From NCBI RefSeq assembly GCF_020024835.1, contig NZ_JAHHTD010000048.1, forward strand, positions 1 to 8,502: a DNA stretch of 8,502 bases. Reading direction: 5' to 3'. The stretch comes from Campylobacter sp. GTDB lineage: Bacteria; Campylobacterota; Campylobacteria; Campylobacterales; Campylobacteraceae. Shown here piece after piece: positions 1-5,929 of the stretch. Every line of letters starts with the position of its first letter. Within the stretch, counting starts at the first letter, position 1. Position numbers and translations under genes: made by a program. The notes beneath the pieces are model-generated. The model was not told the DNA's origin. It saw only the letters and a list, made by a program, of their open reading frames with translations, and made no database searches.

Positions 1-2
1 AT

Positions 3-1046
3 CACATAGATACTATAAATGAAGATAATTCTTTGCAATTTCATAAAAATATTATATGTGGAATATATTGGGTTTTGATTTTAATAGATAAAAGCAATAA
101 AACAAACATCTATAAAAAGATAATTGATATAAATTTATTAATAGTCAATAAAATTAAATATAGCGGTATTAAGGCAGAGGCACTAGCATATGCCTTAAAT
201 TTTGCCAAAAAAATTAACAATGAAGAGCAAATATCAAAAATTAATTTACTAATACAAGAAAATAATAAAGAAATTGTCTCCAATTTTAAACCCGTATGTT
301 TTAATATTCCAAAAGAAATTCAAGAAGCAATAGGGCGATTTGAAAATGATGTGAATGATTATTTAAAAATTAATTTTAATTTATTTCAATGTATTATTGG
401 ATTTTATCCATACTTTAAAATAAATTTTAAAAAAATAGAAGAAAATAAATCTTTCGTAGATTTTTTTAATACAATTTATTTTGATAGTAATAATTTAATA
501 GAAAATATTGATAATTTCGGATTATTTAGGAAATATTATAATCAAATAATAATATCTTATCCTTGGATAAATATCTTAAAATCAAAACTACTTCAAAAGT
601 TTTATCCAAGTAAAGAATATTTTTATTCTTTAACTTATGATAATAATATAATTCCAAAAGGGTATGAAGAAATTATAGCTAGAATGTTTTTTGCTGGGAT
701 ACACAAAGACTATATGGACTTTTTTATATACGCTTCAGTAAGCATTGAGGCTATATTAAGACATATAATAGGTGAAGATGTTATAAAGAATGACAAAAAG
801 AATTATCAAATACAAGAGTATGAAACTTTAGAAAATTTATTAGGCAAAATAAAGAAACGAAATCTTTTAGAGGAAGATATTATAAAAGAGTTGCGATTAT
901 TGTTTTGCAAAGATGGTCTTAATATTAGAAATAAAATAGCACATGCAAGATTTTCACACGATATTTTTAATAGGCATTATGTATTAGCTGATTATATGTG
1001 GGTTTTTTTGATGAATTTTTTTATTATAAATCTAAATAGAAAATAA
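3..1046 (+). CDS. DUF4209-like (HEPN-type RNxxxH) protein, 5' end missing
   Basis: The reading frame is open to the left edge and has no ATG before codon 218 counted from a TTG at 33, so the true start lies outside the window; 347 residues are visible. The C-terminal part looks like DUF4209: a helical stretch with IEAILRHIIGE (bases 744-776), then GLNIRNKIAHARFS (bases 915-956) followed by a hydrophobic helix. The RNKIAH core at 927-944 fits the conserved RNxxxH of that family and the Rx4-6H motif of HEPN domains, many of which are RNases or RNA-binding modules in defence and toxin systems. The N-terminal 200 residues are rich in Asn, Ile and Lys and I do not recognise them. There are no membrane or secretion signals in the visible part. 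Codons are even more A/T-biased than in prs or ftsH, which suggests an accessory gene. RNase activity is inference only. Confidence 0.7.
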   Translation, partial: HIDTINEDNSLQFHKNIICGIYWVLILIDKSNKTNIYKKIIDINLLIVNKIKYSGIKAEALAYALNFAKKINNEEQISKINLLIQENNKEIVSNFKPVCFNIPKEIQEAIGRFENDVNDYLKINFNLFQCIIGFYPYFKINFKKIEENKSFVDFFNTIYFDSNNLIENIDNFGLFRKYYNQIIISYPWINILKSKLLQKFYPSKEYFYSLTYDNNIIPKGYEEIIARMFFAGIHKDYMDFFIYASVSIEAILRHIIGEDVIKNDKKNYQIQEYETLENLLGKIKKRNLLEEDIIKELRLLFCKDGLNIRNKIAHARFSHDIFNRHYVLADYMWVFLMNFFIINLNRK

Positions 1047-1049
1047 GTT

Positions 1050-1077
1050 TTCTTTGCAAGGTAATCCTTGCAAAGAA
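1050..1077. terminator. Perfect 12-bp hairpin between convergent genes
   Basis: The arms TTCTTTGCAAGG and CCTTGCAAAGAA pair perfectly around a TAAT loop. The hairpin starts 3 bases after the DUF4209-like stop codon and lies 1 base beyond the prs stop codon, which is where a shared bidirectional terminator belongs. It is not a textbook one: on neither strand is the stem followed by a clean T-run (TTTATAC on plus, AACTTATTTTC on minus). Position and stem quality support termination or 3'-end protection of both mRNAs. Confidence 0.55.
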
Positions 1078-1078
1078 T

Positions 1079-2008
1079 TTATACAAATAAAGAATTCACG
1101 CTTTCATTGTGATAAACTCTGCGTATTACTTCTCCAAATATAGGCGCTACGCTTAAGATTTTGATTTTATCTATTTTTTGTTTTAAAGGAATAGTGTCAG
1201 TTACTACTAGCTCATCTAACGCATCTTTTGCAATTCTTTCATAAGCTATGCCACTAAGTACAGGGTGGGTGCAACAAGCTATAACTGATTTTGCACCTTT
1301 ATTTTTAAAAGCTTCAGCAGCTTTTACTATAGTTCCAGCTGTATCTATAATATCATCAACTAAAATGACCTCTTTGTCTTTTACATCGCCAATGACATTC
1401 ATCACTTCGCTTTCATTAGCTTTTTCTCTTCTTTTATCCACTATGACTATATCAAGTCCTAAGGCTTTTGCTACACTTCTTGCTCTTGCAATTCCTCCTA
1501 TATCAGGGCTTGCAATGATAGGATTTTTATAGTTTTTATTTTTAATATAATCATTAAAAATGATACTTCCATAAAGATTATCCACTGGTATATCAAAAAA
1601 TCCTTGAATTTGCCCTGCATGTAAGTCAATAGTAGCTACTCTATCTACTCCAGCTGATTGTATAAGATTTGCTACTAATTTTGCAGTAATTGGAACCCTA
1701 GGACTTGCTTTTCTATCTTGTCTTGCATAGCCAAAATAAGGTATGATAGCAGTTATAGAGCTTGCACTAGAGCGACGCAATGCATCTGTCATTATTAAAA
1801 GCTCCATTAAATTATCATTAGTTGGAGCACAAGTACTTTGTATGATAAATACTTCTTTGCCACGCACGCTTTCATCTATTTGTATGCTGATTTCTCCATC
1901 ACTAAAACGTTTAACTCCAGCATTGCTTAAGGGTAAGGAAAGGTATTTTGAAATTTTTTTTGCAAAGTCTTCATTTGCAGAACCAGAAAATATTTTATAT
2001 CCACGCAT
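1079..2008 (-). CDS. prs: Ribose-phosphate pyrophosphokinase (PRPP synthase)
   Basis: Cytosolic enzyme making 5-phosphoribosyl-1-pyrophosphate from ribose 5-phosphate and ATP, the precursor for purines, pyrimidines, histidine, tryptophan and NAD. The 309 residues match class I bacterial enzymes (about 310-315). Visible motifs are YARQDRK (residues 94-100), the metal/ATP signature DLHAGQIQGFFDIP (128-141, with His130), the flexible catalytic loop DKRRE (191-195) and the PRPP-binding loop VDDIIDTAGT (217-226). All key residues look intact. The ATG at 2006-2008 is preceded by TAAGG about 9 bases upstream. It lies 68 bases behind the thioesterase on the same strand, so it may be transcribed both from its own weak promoter and by read-through. 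Its 3' end meets the DUF4209-like gene at a hairpin. Confidence 0.97.
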   Translation of the reverse strand: MRGYKIFSGSANEDFAKKISKYLSLPLSNAGVKRFSDGEISIQIDESVRGKEVFIIQSTCAPTNDNLMELLIMTDALRRSSASSITAIIPYFGYARQDRKASPRVPITAKLVANLIQSAGVDRVATIDLHAGQIQGFFDIPVDNLYGSIIFNDYIKNKNYKNPIIASPDIGGIARARSVAKALGLDIVIVDKRREKANESEVMNVIGDVKDKEVILVDDIIDTAGTIVKAAEAFKNKGAKSVIACCTHPVLSGIAYERIAKDALDELVVTDTIPLKQKIDKIKILSVAPIFGEVIRRVYHNESVNSLFV

Positions 2009-2037
2009 ATATAGTAGCCTTAGAATTTTTTATTGAT

Positions 2038-2043
2038 GATATA
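2038..2043 (-). promoter_or_regulatory. Possible -10 box for prs
   Basis: On the minus strand TATATC lies 29 bases before the prs ATG, with an A/T-rich run (ATTTTTAAAAAAAATTC) upstream. This fits Campylobacter sigma-70 promoters, which lack a conserved -35. The box is an imperfect match, and in such A/T-rich DNA chance hits are common. Transcription of prs by read-through from the thioesterase promoter is the alternative. Confidence 0.3.
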
Positions 2044-2051
2044 GAATTTTT

Positions 2052-2076
2052 TTTAAAAATACAATTAATTTTTAAA
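2052..2076 (-). repeat. All-A/T inverted repeat after the thioesterase gene
   Basis: On the minus strand TTTAAAAAT and ATTTTTAAA can pair as a 9-bp stem around a 7-base loop, directly after the thioesterase stop codon. The stem contains no G-C pair and is followed by an A-run, not a T-run, so it is at best a weak terminator. It may simply reflect base composition. Confidence 0.25.
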
Positions 2077-2481
2077 TTAAAAACCATGTAATCTTTTTAA
2101 GTCAGAATCTATGGCTAATTTATTGCCTTTTTTATCTACACTTACGTAAGTTACAATTGCTGAAGTTACATGTATGCAATATACATTGCCATCTTCATTT
2201 GCTCTTTGTGTAGCAACTTCTACTTCTACTGTGATGGAAGTGGTTCCTACTTTAATAATCTTAGCATAGCATGATACTAAATCACCCACGTAGATAGGTT
2301 CTTTGAAAATAATCTTATCTACAGCAACGGTTACAACTCTTTGAGGTGAAATTTCTCTAGCTGCTATAGCACCGGCTAGATCTATTTGAGACATAATCCA
2401 GCCACCAAATATATTGCCTGCTGGGTTAGTATGGCTTGGCATAGCTATGACTTTTAATTTAGGTTCTTGCATATCTTTCAT
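2077..2481 (-). CDS. YciA-type hotdog-fold acyl-CoA thioesterase
   Basis: Cytosolic enzyme expected to hydrolyse acyl-CoA thioesters to free acid and CoA, probably buffering acyl-CoA pools in fatty-acid and membrane-lipid metabolism. The 134 residues match YciA (about 132). The active-site segment has the family pattern at residues 18-38: TNPAGNIFGGW, then IMSQIDLAGA, with Asp34 at the position of the catalytic acid. Further family features are VAVDKIIFKEPIYVGDLV (52-69) and the following beta-hairpins. From memory it is the counterpart of C. jejuni Cj0915. The ATG is supported by AGGAGA six to seven bases upstream. A second in-frame ATG at codon 4 lacks such a site. It diverges from ciaB over a 65-base gap, and its promoter box overlaps the one for ciaB. 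The exact chain-length preference cannot be read from sequence. Confidence 0.93.
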   Translation of the reverse strand: MKDMQEPKLKVIAMPSHTNPAGNIFGGWIMSQIDLAGAIAAREISPQRVVTVAVDKIIFKEPIYVGDLVSCYAKIIKVGTTSITVEVEVATQRANEDGNVYCIHVTSAIVTYVSVDKKGNKLAIDSDLKRLHGF

Positions 2482-2510
2482 AGTATTCTCCTAGTTGTTT
2501 TAAAAAAAAT

Positions 2511-2518
2511 ATTATAAT
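2511..2518. promoter_or_regulatory. Overlapping divergent -10 boxes in palindrome ATTATAAT
   Basis: ATTATAAT equals its own reverse complement. On the plus strand it gives TATAAT at 2513-2518, 28 bases before the ciaB ATG. On the minus strand it gives TATAAT at 2516-2511, 29 bases before the thioesterase ATG. Predicted start sites are near 2525 (plus) and 2504 (minus), leaving leaders of about 22 nt that contain the ribosome sites. Each side is flanked by A/T-rich tracts, as in Campylobacter promoters. The hexamer match is exact in both directions, but the start sites are inferred. Confidence 0.6.
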
Positions 2519-2534
2519 TAAGAATCAAAAATAA

Positions 2535-2541
2535 AGAAAGG
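2535..2541 (+). promoter_or_regulatory. Ribosome binding site of ciaB
   Basis: AGAAAGG ends 5 bases before the ATG at 2547. It fixes this start over the overlapping out-of-frame ATG at 2551. Confidence 0.6.
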
Positions 2542-2546
2542 TTTAT

Positions 2547-4385
2547 ATGAATGATTTTAAACAAATAATACAAATAGTAAAAAATAGAAAGCAATACATA
2601 AATAATTTATATAAAATTTTACAAGATGAACAAAAACATCCTCTTATAGATCGAGCGTTAGAATTAGCTGAGCTTGATAATGAAAAAAACAATATTTTAG
2701 CTATATTGCGTCGTTTAGTGGATTTAAAAGAGGAAAATTTAATTCAAGAGCTTGAGAAAAAAGGTTTAAAAGAAGAAGAAATTACTCAAATTAAATACAA
2801 AGTCCATTCACTAGTAAGATCTTTTTATGAGGTAGAGCATCAAGATCTCATTGATGAGATAAAGGGTAAAAAATTGCTTGATGATTTTTATTTAAGTTTG
2901 ATTCAAGGTATTCACAATATCGGAATAGTTATGAATTCTTTTGATATTGTGTGGAGCAAACAGATTTTAGACGCCAATAATAAAATTTTAAAAGAGCAAT
3001 TTTCGACATTGGGTGATGCTTTAGAATTTTTAAAACAAAATAAACTTTATCAATTAAATCAAGATGGAGAAATTTGTGAAAGAAGCTATGGGGCTTTAGT
3101 TAAAATTGGAACTATTTGGAGGTTTTTACCTTATGCAAAGGCTTTTGAAAATGAGGTTTTAAAATTAGAATATGAATTTGACAAACTTTTAGAAAAATTA
3201 AAAACTTTTGAACTAAATGATGAGAAAGAAGCTTATATAGCGTATATAGAAAAATTAAAATTTGCTTTTTGTGAAAAGGATAATAATGAAGTAATTAAAA
3301 AATGGCAAGAAGCTGAATTTGCTTGGATGGAAGTTAAATCACCTTTGCAAATAGGTCATCCATTAGAGTATTATGAAGATTCTTACACTCACGCAGTAGC
3401 ACTAGAATGGGATATACGTTTAGAAGATATGAGTGATTTTGACGCAAGTATTTTTAAAGAGCAAATAAAAGAAAGTTTTTCTATGATTTATGAACAACTA
3501 GAAGAAAAAGATGAAAAACTTTTTGAGGAAGTAAATTTTAATCTTGATAGAACTCAACTTTATATTTGCGTGCCTATGATTTTTTATGGAGCAAATCTTA
3601 AAGGACTTTTTTCTGCTCAAGTTGTGCCAAATGATGAATATGTTAGCAATATAGCTGGTAAAAAAATTTTTGCTTTTTTAAATTATGTTTATGAAAATGT
3701 TAAAACTAAACCATTTATGAAGCTTTCTTCTATGGTTTTTGAAAAGGAATTTTTAGATTATGGAAGAGAGATTTTGTTTTACAATGAAAAATTATGGAAA
3801 AAAATATATGAAGTTTCAACCATAGGACATGAATTTGGACATATTTTCTTTATAGCAAATGATAGTGAGAAGAAAATGAATCAAAATGGAGTATTTAAAA
3901 ATATAGAAGAATTTAAAGCAACAGCCGGGGGGCTTGTTAATTTTTTTCTACACGAAGAAGATGAGTTAAAAATGCCTGTATTTTATGAGTTGATAAAAAG
4001 AGCAATTAGTTTGATAGCTTGGCAGAGAGTAGAGGAGGTTAAGCCTTACTACACAGAAGGCTTGATACATTTATCTTTACTTTTTAAATCTAAAGTTTTG
4101 TTTTTTGAAAATGAAAGATTAAATATAGAATTTACTAAAGAATCTTATAAAAGATTTAAAGTGGTATTTTTACAAAATTATTACAAGCTAGCAAGACATT
4201 ATTTGCTAAAAGAAGATGCAAAAAAATATTTAGATAATTTTTGTGTTTTAGAAGATGATTTTTTTATGCCAGTTGATGAGGAATGTAAAAAATTTGTAAA
4301 GTATTATTATGAGTTATATCAACTACACGGAAATGAAATAGATGAAAGTGGAGAATTTGAAAAATATTCTAATATCAAATGCTGA
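2547..4385 (+). CDS. ciaB: Invasion antigen CiaB, with HExxH motif
   Basis: Recognised as full-length CiaB (612 residues; the C. jejuni protein is about 610). In C. jejuni it was described as a protein exported through the flagellar apparatus and needed for efficient host-cell entry. No Sec signal peptide or membrane segment is visible. The N-terminal part (residues 1-120) and residues 200-260 are charged and probably helical or coiled. The C-terminal half has HEFGH at 428-432, inside TIGHEFGHIFF, followed by NIEEFKATAGG (452-462). This HExxH plus downstream EExKA layout is the zinc-site arrangement of gluzincin peptidases, so an enzymatic role is possible but is my inference. A G6 run encodes Gly461-Gly462. 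The gene is monocistronic: it diverges from the thioesterase and converges on tRNA-Ser. A weak 5-bp A/T stem with a T6 run (4385-4405) may end the transcript. Confidence 0.92.
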   Translation: MNDFKQIIQIVKNRKQYINNLYKILQDEQKHPLIDRALELAELDNEKNNILAILRRLVDLKEENLIQELEKKGLKEEEITQIKYKVHSLVRSFYEVEHQDLIDEIKGKKLLDDFYLSLIQGIHNIGIVMNSFDIVWSKQILDANNKILKEQFSTLGDALEFLKQNKLYQLNQDGEICERSYGALVKIGTIWRFLPYAKAFENEVLKLEYEFDKLLEKLKTFELNDEKEAYIAYIEKLKFAFCEKDNNEVIKKWQEAEFAWMEVKSPLQIGHPLEYYEDSYTHAVALEWDIRLEDMSDFDASIFKEQIKESFSMIYEQLEEKDEKLFEEVNFNLDRTQLYICVPMIFYGANLKGLFSAQVVPNDEYVSNIAGKKIFAFLNYVYENVKTKPFMKLSSMVFEKEFLDYGREILFYNEKLWKKIYEVSTIGHEFGHIFFIANDSEKKMNQNGVFKNIEEFKATAGGLVNFFLHEEDELKMPVFYELIKRAISLIAWQRVEEVKPYYTEGLIHLSLLFKSKVLFFENERLNIEFTKESYKRFKVVFLQNYYKLARHYLLKEDAKKYLDNFCVLEDDFFMPVDEECKKFVKYYYELYQLHGNEIDESGEFEKYSNIKC

Positions 4386-4444
4386 AATTAAATAATTTAT
4401 TTTTTAACATTCAAAGAATTGATTTAATTTTTTAGTAAATACGG

Positions 4445-4460
4445 AGAAAAAACAAAAAAG
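4445..4460 (-). terminator. T-run directly downstream of tRNA-Ser
   Basis: On the minus strand the tRNA 3' CCA is followed at once by CTTTTTTGTTTTTTCT. Two T6 tracts directly after a stable tRNA fold can act as a rho-independent stop for the tRNA transcript and, by read-through, for the upstream operon. No separate stem is seen. Confidence 0.45.
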
Positions 4461-4550
4461 TGGCGGACAGAGAGGGATTTGAACCCTCGAGACCCGTTAA
4501 GATCTGCACCCTTAGCAGGGGTGTGGTTTCAACCACTCACCCATCTGTCC
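4461..4550 (-). tRNA. tRNA-Ser (anticodon GCU)
   Basis: The minus strand folds as a 90-nt class II tRNA. The acceptor arms GGACAGA and TCTGTCC pair over 7 bp, followed by discriminator G and an encoded CCA. The anticodon stem CACCC/GGGTG encloses the loop CTGCTAA, giving anticodon GCU for AGC/AGU codons. The long variable arm typical of serine tRNAs is present (around GATCTTAACGGGTCTC), and the T-arm contains GGTTCAAATCC. It lies downstream of the PepSY-type gene on the same strand and converges on ciaB. No integrated element or duplicated tRNA 3' end is seen next to it. Confidence 0.97.
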
Positions 4551-4562
4551 TTAAAATGTGTA

Positions 4563-4568
4563 AGTATA
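4563..4568 (-). promoter_or_regulatory. Possible -10 box for tRNA-Ser
   Basis: TATACT on the minus strand ends 12 bases before the mature tRNA 5' end. Transcription would begin about 5 bases upstream of the tRNA, leaving a short leader for RNase P. The box overlaps one arm of the hairpin at 4564-4590. Co-transcription with the upstream gene remains possible. Confidence 0.35.
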
Positions 4569-4590
4569 TCTTAGTGTTTATAAGATATAC
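4564..4590 (-). repeat. 10-bp inverted repeat between PepSY gene and tRNA
   Basis: GTATATCTTA and TAAGATATAC are perfectly complementary across a 7-base loop, 7 bases past the stop codon of the PepSY-type gene. It may protect or end the mRNA 3' end, but no T-run follows on the minus strand, so termination here is doubtful. It also overlaps the candidate tRNA promoter. Confidence 0.4.
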
Positions 4591-4597
4591 CTTAAAT

Positions 4598-5152
4598 TTA
4601 TACACTAAAATAAGCCACAATAAATGTAACAATAAAGCCTAAAATCAAAGTTGCAACTTGTTTTTTCCTATCTTTTTTAATGGCTATAAGAGTAATTAAA
4701 ATTCCAGAAAAATAAAGTATTATCATAGCTAAAGCAAAAGCTAAACCAAGCACAGAAAAATACCACATACCTTTATCTTTGTGCAATAAAATCATACTAC
4801 CTAATAAGCTTCTAGTCTTAGTGATAATCTCATAATTATTTTCATCAAGCTTGATGATAGTTGCTGTATAATTAATGCTACCAAGTTCTATGCCATTGCC
4901 TTTTTTGTTTGATTTTGGCTCCAAAGAAGATGGAAATTTGAGATTATTTTGTTGTAAAAAATTGATTAAAAATTCAGCTTCAGCACCTTTTTGTATTACA
5001 GCTTGAATTTTATAGCTTTGAATCTTTGCGCCACTATTTCCATCAAGTCCAGCTAAGTATGCAAATCCAGTTATGGCATATAAAAAAGCTAGTGGTAAAA
5101 AAAATAAACTAGTATAAATATGAATTTGTCTAAAAAATTTATTTTTGTTCAA
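4598..5152 (-). CDS. PepSY-associated transmembrane protein (putative)
   Basis: Small inner-membrane protein of 184 residues. It begins like the PepSY-TM family, with a basic start and RQIHIYTSLFFLPLAFLYAITG (residues 9-29), the usual R-x2-H-x(n)-TG first helix. A periplasmic region of about 90 residues follows. Then come HKDKG (124-128), a second helix (about 131-157) and a third (about 165-183). His11 and His124 sit where related proteins have conserved histidines, some thought to bind haem; that role is inference here. The start codon is TTG, supported by GAGAAAGGA 8 bases upstream and by the good N-terminal match; no in-frame ATG is nearby. It follows pssA by 66 bases and probably has its own promoter. 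Substrate or partner is unknown, and no receptor or reductase gene lies beside it. Confidence 0.75.
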   Translation of the reverse strand: MNKNKFFRQIHIYTSLFFLPLAFLYAITGFAYLAGLDGNSGAKIQSYKIQAVIQKGAEAEFLINFLQQNNLKFPSSLEPKSNKKGNGIELGSINYTATIIKLDENNYEIITKTRSLLGSMILLHKDKGMWYFSVLGLAFALAMIILYFSGILITLIAIKKDRKKQVATLILGFIVTFIVAYFSV

Positions 5153-5186
5153 GATAATAATCCTTTCTCTTTTTTTAATTTAAATG

Positions 5187-5192
5187 ATTTTA
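5187..5192 (-). promoter_or_regulatory. Candidate promoter for the PepSY-type gene
   Basis: The minus strand has TAAAAT, 34 bases before the TTG start. Upstream is a periodic T-rich stretch (TTTTACTTTTACTTATTTTT) at roughly helical spacing. This is the typical Campylobacter sigma-70 layout in place of a -35 box. Confidence 0.45.
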
Positions 5193-5218
5193 ATGCTAAA
5201 AATAAGTAAAAGTAAAAT

Positions 5219-5929
5219 TTATTCTTTTTTAAAAGTTTTAGTTAAGGTATAAGCACTACGCAATAATCCATATAAAACATATAAGCTAGCAAGCACTAAA
5301 GCACTTTCTAGTAGGTATAAGTAAAACATAGAAAAAAGAATTACTAGTGTGATTAAAACTTTCAAAACATTTGCTCTTTTTAAATCAATTTTTTTGAAGC
5401 TAGGATATCGTATATTGCTAACCATTAAAAATGCAAGCAGTGCTTGAATGCATAATATTAATAAAGAATAATCACGAAAGACTTCATAATCTAAATAAGC
5501 CTTTATCCACAAGGCACTTACAACTGCAGCAGTTGGTATAGGTAAGCCTATGAATACAGAGGGTTCATATGTCCCTGTGGTAATATTAAATCTTGCTAAG
5601 CGTATTGCACCAAAAACTACAAATAATCCTGCTATAAGTGATCCAAATTTTCCATATTCATACCCTATATTCATATAAAAAAGTATAGCCGGAGCAGCTC
5701 CAAATGCTATTAAATCAGCTAAAGAATCAAATTCAATCCCAAATTTAGAAGTAGAATTGGTAGCTCTTGCAACACGCCCATCAAGTCCATCGCATATAAG
5801 CGATAAAATAATATAAATAATAGCTTCATTAAAATTTTGATTGATTGAAGCTATAATGGAAATAATTCCTAAAAATATTGAAGTCGCTGTGAAAAGGTTG
5901 GGTAATATATAAATTAATTTAAAATTCAT
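5219..5929 (-). CDS. pssA: CDP-diacylglycerol-serine O-phosphatidyltransferase
   Basis: Inner-membrane enzyme joining CDP-diacylglycerol and serine to give phosphatidylserine and CMP, the first committed step towards phosphatidylethanolamine. The CDP-alcohol phosphotransferase signature is complete: DGRVAR at residues 50-55, eight residues, Gly64, Asp68 and Asp72, i.e. DGx2ARx8Gx3Dx3D. The remaining sequence is a series of hydrophobic helices, with FIGLPIP (126-132) as another family block. The 236 residues fit the membrane-bound Bacillus/Helicobacter type, not the peripheral E. coli type. The ATG overlaps the psd-like stop codon as ATGA (5926-5929) and the nearest purine-rich site is weak, so translational coupling is likely. 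It lies in the ftsH operon, as its counterpart does in H. pylori (from memory). Confidence 0.95.
   Translation of the reverse strand: MNFKLIYILPNLFTATSIFLGIISIIASINQNFNEAIIYIILSLICDGLDGRVARATNSTSKFGIEFDSLADLIAFGAAPAILFYMNIGYEYGKFGSLIAGLFVVFGAIRLARFNITTGTYEPSVFIGLPIPTAAVVSALWIKAYLDYEVFRDYSLLILCIQALLAFLMVSNIRYPSFKKIDLKRANVLKVLITLVILFSMFYLYLLESALVLASLYVLYGLLRSAYTLTKTFKKE

Noticed and set aside
33..35. TTG at 33 as the start of the DUF4209-like gene
   Set aside because: The frame stays open to the window edge and the upstream codons look coding, with no ribosome site before the TTG. The gene is cut by the window, not started here.
3..1077. Complete toxin-antitoxin pair at the left end
   Set aside because: Only one HEPN-like gene is visible. 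Nothing follows it before prs and the upstream side is outside the window, so no partner can be claimed.
1248..2036. Two plus-strand reading frames (1248-1532 and 1743-2036) opposite prs
   Set aside because: Both are shadows of prs, whose motifs and length are fully convincing; neither has recognisable domains.
4461..4550. tRNA-Ser as attachment site of an integrated element
   Set aside because: There is no integrase and no duplicated tRNA 3' end nearby, and both flanks are ordinary chromosomal genes.
4460..4642. Plus-strand 60-residue reading frame beginning MADREGFEPSRP
   Set aside because: It is the antisense of tRNA-Ser; peptides like this are a well-known artefact of translating tRNA genes.
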